Origin: Candidatus Auribacterota bacterium | Lineage (GTDB): Bacteria; Auribacterota; JAFGBW01 | Assembly: GCA_016932965.1 (NCBI GenBank) | Contig: JAFGBW010000228.1 | Location: 1 to 13,213 of the forward strand | Direction: 5' to 3' | DNA length: 13,213 nt | Part shown: positions 7,364 through 13,213 of the stretch, one piece after another | Layout: the number at the start of each line of letters is the position of its first letter | Numbering within the stretch: position 1 is the first letter of the stretch | Translations under genes and position numbers: made by a program | The notes under the pieces: generated by a model | Seen by the model: the letters and a program-made list of their open reading frames with translations, nothing else | Told to the model about the DNA's origin: nothing | Databases searched by the model: none

Positions 7364-10300
7364 TTACTTCACTTCCTCGGTCATAGTGACTACTTCCGTA
7401 TCCCTGGACTTTTCCATTTTCATCCGTTCCAGGGCATTTTTATAATCCAGGGGCATGACTTTAACAAAACGCAGTATCATTTCGCTCCAGGCATGCAGAA
7501 TTCCGGCGGCGTATTCGCTCCCCGTATAACGGACATGATTCTGGATGAGCTTATACAGAAGATTCTGATCTTCACGGTAAGCTAAAGGTTCAATATTCAC
7601 CATTTCCAGATTGCATCGGGTATCAAAGAGCTGGTTTTCATCCAGAACAAAGGCGATCCCCCCGCTCATACCAGCGGCAAAATTGATCCCGGTCTGGCCC
7701 AAAACCACCACCACACCTCCTGTCATGTATTCACAGCCGTGGTCCCCCACACCTTCCACAACAGCCACAGCGCCACTGTTTCTGACGGCAAAACGTTCTC
7801 CGGCCATACCATGAAGATATAATTCTCCGCTGGTCGCACCGAACAGATTCACATTACCAGTAATGATGTTGTTGTTTGGACGGAAGGGGGATTTTTTGGA
7901 CGGGTAAATGATCAATTTTCCCCCGGAAAGACCCTTGCCCACATAGTCGTTGGCATCCCCTTCCAGTTCAAAGGTGACGCCAGGGGCTAAAAAGGCGCCG
8001 AAACTTTGCCCGGCAGATCCCGTGAATCTACAATGAATTGTATCCGGGGGCAGCCCTTTTGCACCGTAACTTTTTGAAATAACCGAACTGAGCGTTGCTC
8101 CAACTGTCCGATTTGAATTGCGTATTTTCCGATTGAATTTAACAGGGATTCGATTCTGAAGAGCTTCCCGGCTTTCTTCAATCATCGACGCATCCAGGGA
8201 ACCGGATAACTCATGTTTCTGCTTACGGATGCAACGTAGAGGTTTTTCCAGGGTCATATCAGGTTTTTGGAACAGGGAGGAAAAATCCAGACCTTTTGCC
8301 TTCCACTGATTAATGCCTTCCTTCATATCCAAATATTCAGCATGTCCCACCATATCATCAAATTTTTTAAAGCCCAACTGCGCCATGAATTCCCTCACTT
8401 CCTGAGCGATGAATTCCATGAAATGGATCACATATTCGGGTTTGCCCTTGAATTTTTTTCTGAGATCCGGATTTTGTGTGGCTACGCCAACAGGGCAGGT
8501 ATTCAGATGACATTTTCTCATCATGACGCATCCAAGGGTGATTAAAGCTGTTGTCCCGAATCCGAATTCTTCTGCCCCCAAAAGAGCCGCCACCACGACG
8601 TCTCTTCCGGTCATCATTTTGCCGTCCACCTGGACACGAATGCGGTCACGCAGAGAGTTGATAACCAGGGTCTGTTGGGTTTCAGCCAGTCCTATTTCCC
8701 AAGGGATACCGGCATGCTTGATGGAGGAAAGAGGAGATGCACCCGTTCCTCCGTCATGTCCGCTGATTAAGACCATGTCTGCTTTGGCCTTGGCCACTCC
8801 TGCGGCGATGGTTCCGACTCCAACCTCGGAAACAAGTTTCACAGAAATCCTGGCCTCCGGATTTGCATTCTTCAAATCAAAAATCAGCTGCGCCAAATCT
8901 TCAATCGAATAAATATCATGATGCGGAGGGGGAGAAATGAGCATAACACCCGGAGTTGAATGACGCACCCTCGCGATCGTTTTATCCACTTTGTGACCGG
9001 GCAGCTGCCCGCCTTCACCCGGCTTCGCACCCTGAGCCATCTTGATCTGCAGCTCACGGGAATTCACCAGATAATGACTAGTCACACCGAAACGACCGGA
9101 GGCAACCTGTTTCACTGCGCTCATAGAAGAATCGCCGTTTTCAAGTATTTGATAACGTTCCTCCTCTTCCCCTCCCTCACCGGAATTACTCGCTGCACCG
9201 AGACGGTTCATGGCAATGGCAAGGGCCTCATGAGCCTCTTTGCTGATGGATCCAAAAGACATGGCGGAGGTGACAAAACGTTTGATAATGGAATCAACCG
9301 ATTCTACTTCATCCAAAGGAACCGGATGTCCTTTTTTAAAAGTAAAAAGGCCGCGCAGGGTGCATAAATAACGATTGTCTTCATTGACAAGCCCGGCATA
9401 TCTTTTATACAGGCTGTAATCATTTTCCCTGACCGCCTGTTGCAGCAAAGAAATGATTTCCGGGGAGTACAGATGCTTTTCCTGTTCGCTGCGATAATGA
9501 TAATCCCCTCCGGAATCAAGCAGGGACTTTCCTGTTTTTATATCCTTGAAGGCGGCAGCATGGCGCTGAAGGGATTCTTTTTCGATCATCGTAAGATCAA
9601 CCCCGCCAATACGGGAAGGCGTACCCGGAAAATAACGAGCCACTAACTCAGTGTGCAGGCCGACTGCTTCGAAAATCTGTGCGCCTTTATAACTGCGGAT
9701 GGTGGAAATACCCATCTTAGACATGATTTTCAACAGCCCCTTTTTAACAGCGATAATGTAATTATCAATGGAAGCTTCCAAAGACAATTCTCCTGAGAGT
9801 GCGTTCATGCTTTTCATGTCTGCGAGTGTTTCAAAAGCCAGATAAGGATTAATCGCGCTGGCGCCGTAACCGATCAGCATGGCAAAATGCATCACTTCAC
9901 GTGCCTCTCCTGTTTCCGCTACTAATCCGGTCAAATGCCTTTTGCCGCTCCGGATCAAATGATGATGAACCGAGGAAACAGCTATGAGAGCGGGAATAGG
10001 AACATGCGAGGCATCTATCCCACGGTCGCTCAGGATCAGGATCGAATATCCTTCTCCGACTTTTTTTTCCGCTTCCTGACAAAGCTTGCTGATGCCTTTT
10101 TCAAGAGATCCCGGACTTTCATTGAGTTCAAACAGCATGGGAAGCGTGAAAGACCGGAAATCCTTCAACTCAGCATGACGGAGTTTGTCCACATCATCAT
10201 TAGAAAGGATGGGATGGTTTAGCTTCAGCTGATGGCAGTGTTGCGGCGTTTCACTCAATAGGTTCTGCTCGCGGCCGATGTAACTCATGAGCGACATGAC

Positions 10301-11962
10301 CAGGTTTTCCCTGTAAGGATCAATGGGCGGATTTGTGACCTGGGCAAACAACTGCTTAAAATAATGATAGAAAATTTGGGGTCGTTCAGACAGGACGGCT
10401 AAGGGAACGTCGTTTCCCATAGACCCGACCGGCTCCTGAGCCTTTTCCGCCATAGGGGCCAGGATCATCTTCAAATCCTCAAGCGTGTATCCGAATGTTT
10501 TTTGTTTGGTCACAAGAGATTGTTTCTCAATTTCCACGGGTTTAGGAGGCTGAAAAAGTCCTCTTAGCTCTATCCTGTTTTCTTCCAGCCACCGGCGATA
10601 GGGCTGCCTTCTTGAGATGAGGGCCTTGATTTCATTATCACGCAGGATACGGCCTGAAGATATGTCCACCAGAAACATTTTTCCCGGGGCCAGTCTTCCT
10701 TTTTCCTGAACCTCTTCCAAAGGAATGTCCAAAACACCTACTTCTGAGGCCATGACCACTTTACCCTTAGTGGTAATCACATAACGAAGCGGACGCAGTC
10801 CGTTTCTATCGAGAGAAGCTGCCACTTTTTCACCGTCCGTAAAAACCATGGCGGCGGGCCCGTCCCATGGTTCCATCAGGCAGGTATGATATTCAAAAAA
10901 TGCCCGTTTATCCTCACTGATATGATATCGGGTTCCGAATGCCTCCGGAATCATCATCATCATCACATGTTCAGGGGATCTGCCTGAAAGCAGCAACAAT
11001 TCAAACACATTATCAAAAATAGCTGAATCGCTTCCGCCTTCCGTGATGATAGGAAACAACTTCTCCATGTCATGACCAAAAAGCTCAGAGGCTAGGGTTT
11101 TTTCCCGTGCTGTCATCTTGTTGATATTACCCCGCAAGGTATTGATTTCACCGTTATGAGCCATAAATCTGAAAGGCTGGGCCATGGGCCAGGAAGGAAA
11201 TGTATTCGTGCTGTAACGTTGATGAATGAGGGCAAAGGCGCTTTGAAAATCACTGTCCTGGAAATCAGAATAAAATGCCTCCAGTTGAGGGGCAACAAAC
11301 ATGCCCTTATAATTCACCGTTTTAGCGGAAAAAGAAGGAATATAAAAATCATCGATGGAAAAGCCGGCTGCCTGGATTTCTTTTTCCATTCTTTTTCTGA
11401 TTACATACAATTTTCGTTCAAGAGGCAAATGTTGCAGTCCATCGAAAGAGACAAACAACTGAAAGGGAACAGGCATGGTTTTTAACGCCTGTTCTCCCAG
11501 ACAGGTAAAATTGACCGGAACGTACCGTGATCCAAGGATATGGCCGGATTCAAGTTTTATCACTTCCTCTACAGCGGAAAGGACCTCTTTTCGGGCCGTT
11601 ATATCGGATGGCAAAAAAAACATCCCCATACCGTATTGACCGATATCCGGAAGAGAAAACCCTATTTTTTCGGCTTCTTTCTTATAGAACAGATGAGGGA
11701 TTTGCAGAAGAATCCCGCATCCGTCACCGGTTTTGGCATCACCGCCGATAGCTCCCCGGTGGACCAGGTTTTTTAATATAGTCAGTCCATCCTGAATGAT
11801 CTGGTGGGATTTTTCTCCATTGATATTCACAACAAAACCTACACCGCATGAGTCATGCTCATGAGCGCATGAATATAAGCCTTGGTTTTTTAACTTTTCA
11901 TTTTTTATCAATTTCATATGGTATTTCCGTTCTTTTGCGACAGAGCTCAAATGCAAATTCAT
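7364..11962 (-). CDS. gltB: glutamate synthase, large subunit (amidotransferase/FMN)
   Basis: The large subunit releases ammonia from glutamine and adds it to 2-oxoglutarate at FMN, giving two glutamates with GltD. At 1532 residues it is complete. Cys39 in HEHDSCGVGF is the class II amidotransferase nucleophile, exposed after propeptide removal. HQRYSTNTFPSW (247-258), AHNGEINTLRGN (268-279) and EGGSDSAIFDN (308-318) complete that domain. A central domain spans about 480-790. The FMN domain includes SFGSISKEAHEALAIAMNR (902-920), KPGEGGQLPGHKV (980-992) and SGHDGGTGASP (1067-1077). Cys1145, Cys1151 and Cys1156 fit the 3Fe-4S cluster. The GXGXG beta-helix domain runs from about 1300 to 1490. 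The chosen ATG overlaps the regulator's TGA as ATGA, with a GGGGGG tract nine bases upstream, suggesting translational coupling. An in-frame ATG at 11917 (residue 16), preceded by CGGAAA, would give a propeptide of more usual length and is a real alternative. Confidence 0.97.
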   Translation of the reverse strand: MNLHLSSVAKERKYHMKLIKNEKLKNQGLYSCAHEHDSCGVGFVVNINGEKSHQIIQDGLTILKNLVHRGAIGGDAKTGDGCGILLQIPHLFYKKEAEKIGFSLPDIGQYGMGMFFLPSDITARKEVLSAVEEVIKLESGHILGSRYVPVNFTCLGEQALKTMPVPFQLFVSFDGLQHLPLERKLYVIRKRMEKEIQAAGFSIDDFYIPSFSAKTVNYKGMFVAPQLEAFYSDFQDSDFQSAFALIHQRYSTNTFPSWPMAQPFRFMAHNGEINTLRGNINKMTAREKTLASELFGHDMEKLFPIITEGGSDSAIFDNVFELLLLSGRSPEHVMMMMIPEAFGTRYHISEDKRAFFEYHTCLMEPWDGPAAMVFTDGEKVAASLDRNGLRPLRYVITTKGKVVMASEVGVLDIPLEEVQEKGRLAPGKMFLVDISSGRILRDNEIKALISRRQPYRRWLEENRIELRGLFQPPKPVEIEKQSLVTKQKTFGYTLEDLKMILAPMAEKAQEPVGSMGNDVPLAVLSERPQIFYHYFKQLFAQVTNPPIDPYRENLVMSLMSYIGREQNLLSETPQHCHQLKLNHPILSNDDVDKLRHAELKDFRSFTLPMLFELNESPGSLEKGISKLCQEAEKKVGEGYSILILSDRGIDASHVPIPALIAVSSVHHHLIRSGKRHLTGLVAETGEAREVMHFAMLIGYGASAINPYLAFETLADMKSMNALSGELSLEASIDNYIIAVKKGLLKIMSKMGISTIRSYKGAQIFEAVGLHTELVARYFPGTPSRIGGVDLTMIEKESLQRHAAAFKDIKTGKSLLDSGGDYHYRSEQEKHLYSPEIISLLQQAVRENDYSLYKRYAGLVNEDNRYLCTLRGLFTFKKGHPVPLDEVESVDSIIKRFVTSAMSFGSISKEAHEALAIAMNRLGAASNSGEGGEEEERYQILENGDSSMSAVKQVASGRFGVTSHYLVNSRELQIKMAQGAKPGEGGQLPGHKVDKTIARVRHSTPGVMLISPPPHHDIYSIEDLAQLIFDLKNANPEARISVKLVSEVGVGTIAAGVAKAKADMVLISGHDGGTGASPLSSIKHAGIPWEIGLAETQQTLVINSLRDRIRVQVDGKMMTGRDVVVAALLGAEEFGFGTTALITLGCVMMRKCHLNTCPVGVATQNPDLRKKFKGKPEYVIHFMEFIAQEVREFMAQLGFKKFDDMVGHAEYLDMKEGINQWKAKGLDFSSLFQKPDMTLEKPLRCIRKQKHELSGSLDASMIEESREALQNRIPVKFNRKIRNSNRTVGATLSSVISKSYGAKGLPPDTIHCRFTGSAGQSFGAFLAPGVTFELEGDANDYVGKGLSGGKLIIYPSKKSPFRPNNNIITGNVNLFGATSGELYLHGMAGERFAVRNSGAVAVVEGVGDHGCEYMTGGVVVVLGQTGINFAAGMSGGIAFVLDENQLFDTRCNLEMVNIEPLAYREDQNLLYKLIQNHVRYTGSEYAAGILHAWSEMILRFVKVMPLDYKNALERMKMEKSRDTEVVTMTEEVK

Positions 11963-12882
11963 CTAAAATTTCCCCCCGATTCCTGCTCACGTTGTATTTC
12001 CCCCTTTTCTTCTCTCAACAGACTGATAAAACGCTGAACATTCACATTAAATTTTTTTCCTTTTCGATGAATGATTCCCAACGGTCGAAAGAACTCATTT
12101 GTAGTTAACGGAACCGCCGCCAGAAGACCCGTTTGCACTTCCCTGTCTAACGTAGGCCTGGGTAATATGGATATGCCAGAAGCTATCTCCACGGCCTGTT
12201 TGATGGATTCAATGTTGTCGAATTCCAAAACCACGTTTACCTGGACACGGTTCTCCTTTAAAAAACGGTCGATTTCCTTCCGGATAATAAAACCCTGATC
12301 AAAAGCGATGAATTTCTCGCCGGAAAGATGATAAAAAGGGACCTTTTTGAATTTGGCGAGAGGATGGTCCGGATGACAGGCCAACACCATGACTTCGGAA
12401 CGCCAGGGGATCACCTGGAGTTCTTTTTTTATCTGAGGGAAAGAGACAATACCCATATCTGTTTCTTCACTGAGAACACTTTCATAGACTTTATCCGGAT
12501 GGATGTATTTGATATTGATTTTTGCCTGAGGGTACAATTCAGAAAATTTTTTCAAATAACCGTCCATGTGGCGTAGACCCACGGAATAGATGGAAGCGAT
12601 TCTGACAAGAGAGCTGGCTTCGTCGTAGGTGTTTTTTACTTCTAATTCCAGTTGCTGATATTCTTCCAGTATATCCTTGCCACGGTTGTAAAACATTTTT
12701 CCTTCATTAGTGAGTCTCCATGGCCTCTGAGTCCGGTCAATCAATACCACACCTAGCCGTTCTTCGATGCTTTGAATGGCCTGGGTAGCGGCAGACTGTG
12801 ACAAATTGCTTTCTTTAGCGCCCATGGAAAAACTCCTTGTTTTGACCACATCGCAAAAGATTTTTAAAGTTTCTATTTGCAT
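11959..12882 (-). CDS. LysR-family transcriptional regulator, probable regulator of gltBD
   Basis: A 307-residue DNA-binding regulator of the LysR family. The N-terminal winged helix-turn-helix lies at about 1-60 (METLKIF-like opening, then SFSMGAKESNLSQSAATQAI and ERLGVVLIDR). A linker helix follows at about 65-90, and the ligand-binding domain at about 90-300. The ATG at 12882 is preferred. It has AAGG (12891-12894) eight bases upstream, gives the standard family length, and leaves a good promoter intact. The open frame extends to a TTG at 12954, but that TTG is the first part of the -35 hexamer, so the transcript would not contain it. The gene overlaps gltB by ATGA, so it is the first gene of the glt operon. 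LysR-type control of glutamate synthase is known (GltC in Bacillus), but there the regulator is divergent. Control of gltBD and autoregulation here are inferred from position. The ligand is unknown. Confidence 0.92.
   Translation of the reverse strand: MQIETLKIFCDVVKTRSFSMGAKESNLSQSAATQAIQSIEERLGVVLIDRTQRPWRLTNEGKMFYNRGKDILEEYQQLELEVKNTYDEASSLVRIASIYSVGLRHMDGYLKKFSELYPQAKINIKYIHPDKVYESVLSEETDMGIVSFPQIKKELQVIPWRSEVMVLACHPDHPLAKFKKVPFYHLSGEKFIAFDQGFIIRKEIDRFLKENRVQVNVVLEFDNIESIKQAVEIASGISILPRPTLDREVQTGLLAAVPLTTNEFFRPLGIIHRKGKKFNVNVQRFISLLREEKGEIQREQESGGNFR
11972..11977 (-). promoter_or_regulatory. GGGGGG ribosome-binding tract for gltB
   Basis: Read on the - strand, six G bases followed by AAATTTTAG lead to the ATG at 11962. 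The tract lies within the last codons of the regulator gene. It is a homopolymer rather than a clean AGGAG, so a one-base change in its length would also shift the regulator's C-terminal frame. Confidence 0.45.
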
Positions 12883-12926
12883 CAAAATAACCTTGGTTTG
12901 TAAAATGTTCCTCAATATCAAGCCTG

Positions 12927-12954
12927 ATTTTAATATTAAATTTGCTAATGTCAA
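12927..12954 (-). promoter_or_regulatory. sigma-70-like promoter of the LysR-gltB-gltD operon
   Basis: On the - strand, TTGACA (plus-strand 12949-12954) is a perfect -35 box. It is followed after 16 bp by TAAAAT (12927-12932), one mismatch from the TATAAT consensus. Transcription would start near 12920, giving a leader of about 38 bases to the ATG at 12882. I found no comparably good match elsewhere in this gap. Confidence 0.7.
12929..12940. promoter_or_regulatory. candidate operator palindrome over the -10/spacer
   Basis: TTTAATATTAAA is a perfect 12-bp palindrome overlapping the -10 box and spacer of the operon promoter. LysR proteins bind dyads with a T-N11-A core and often repress their own gene from such a position, so it could be an autoregulatory site. 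In AT-rich spacer DNA a palindrome of this kind can also arise by chance. Confidence 0.3.
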
Positions 12955-13135
12955 GAAATAAAAGAATAAGATAATCTAATATATAAAGCAGCAAATCCAT
13001 CCAAAAAAAATAATGAAACAAGGAAAAAATAAATATTGCTATCTATAAAATCTTTATTAATCTTGCGCCTTACAAAGATAAAAAATGAACAGTCAAATCA
13101 AAATCAAAAAAATCATACAAACAAAAAACGCCATT

Positions 13136-13140
13136 AGGAG
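13136..13140 (+). promoter_or_regulatory. AGGAG ribosome binding site fixing a TTG start
   Basis: AGGAG ends eight bases before the TTG at 13149. The next in-frame candidates, GTG at 13161 and ATG at 13164, lie 20 or more bases from this site, so the TTG is the best-supported start of the right-edge gene. Confidence 0.6.
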
Positions 13141-13148
13141 ATCCTATT

Positions 13149-13213
13149 TTGTTTAAAATTGTGATGTCAGAAAAAATCGCTGAAGACGTGCTGAAGTTTG
13201 AAATCCAGGCTCC
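13149..13213 (+). CDS. serA: N-terminus of a D-2-hydroxyacid dehydrogenase, probably D-3-phosphoglycerate dehydrogenase (3' end outside window)
   Basis: Only 21 full codons are present. Translated from TTG, they read MFKIVMSEKIAEDVLKFEI and a little more. This matches the opening of SerA-type proteins: a short beta strand FKI-V, then a (S/T)(D/E)KIAE turn and a helix. SerA oxidises 3-phosphoglycerate in the first step of serine synthesis. The gene is divergent from the LysR-glt operon, across a gap of 266 bases from the regulator's start. No NAD-binding or catalytic motif is in the window, so another member of the D-isomer-specific 2-hydroxyacid dehydrogenase family is possible. I saw no convincing + strand promoter in the gap, which is very A-rich just before the ribosome binding site. 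Confidence 0.6.
   Translation, partial: MFKIVMSEKIAEDVLKFEIQA

Noticed and set aside
7987-10222. Several antisense or alternative-frame open stretches of 60-135 codons within gltB
   Set aside because: They lie inside a strongly conserved coding gene, lack their own ribosome binding sites or family motifs, and look like frame shadows.
12883-12954. 24-residue N-terminal extension of the LysR protein from a TTG
   Set aside because: The TTG is part of the -35 box of the likely promoter, and LysR proteins normally begin about where the ATG at 12882 does.
13081-13130. A-rich CAAATCAAAATC-type stretch before the serA-like gene as a repeat or operator
   Set aside because: It is low-complexity sequence with imperfect copies and no dyad, and no -10/-35 pair of acceptable quality was found on the + strand.

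Overview
The window looks bacterial, moderately AT-rich and gene-dense, with few gaps. It splits into two converging blocks that meet at about 5602-5683. The glutamate synthase is the bacterial NADPH-type two-subunit enzyme, and the surface-polysaccharide genes suggest an organism with a cell envelope carrying complex glycans. The lineage cannot be fixed from the sequence alone. A foldback repeat of the ACCACGGAG type lies between gltB and gltD. From memory such repeats are common in genomes of environmental Gram-negative-like phyla, but this is only a weak hint.

Left block, + strand (1-5601). It begins inside an O-antigen ligase/polymerase-like membrane protein with a C-terminal helical, TPR-like region. 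Next come a membrane-anchored SGNH/GDSL hydrolase-like protein, a NifS/IscS-type cysteine desulfurase, and a large membrane protein resembling GT-C glycosyltransferases. Three of the four fit assembly or modification of a surface polysaccharide. The cysteine desulfurase is a sulfur-mobilising housekeeping enzyme without an obvious link to its neighbours. A possible 33-codon ORF lies between the ligase and the SGNH gene, with a good ribosome binding site but no standard start codon.

Right block, - strand (12954 down to 5684). A LysR-family regulator is followed by gltB with an ATGA stop/start overlap, and then by gltD after a 252-bp gap. GltB and GltD together form glutamate synthase (GOGAT), which turns glutamine plus 2-oxoglutarate into two glutamates using NADPH. 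A good sigma-70-like promoter (TTGACA, 16 bp, TAAAAT) lies just upstream of the regulator. Its position indicates that the regulator starts at 12882 rather than at an upstream TTG. The gltB-gltD gap holds a foldback element with 15-bp perfect arms.

Right edge. The first 21 codons of a divergent + strand gene begin at a TTG at 13149 behind AGGAG. The residues match the N-terminus of D-3-phosphoglycerate dehydrogenase (SerA) type enzymes.

I found no tRNA, rRNA, CRISPR array, transposase or defence gene. Nothing here is clearly a new system. The items most worth a second look are the foldback element inside the glt operon, the start-less small ORF, and the uncharacterised GT-C-like protein.
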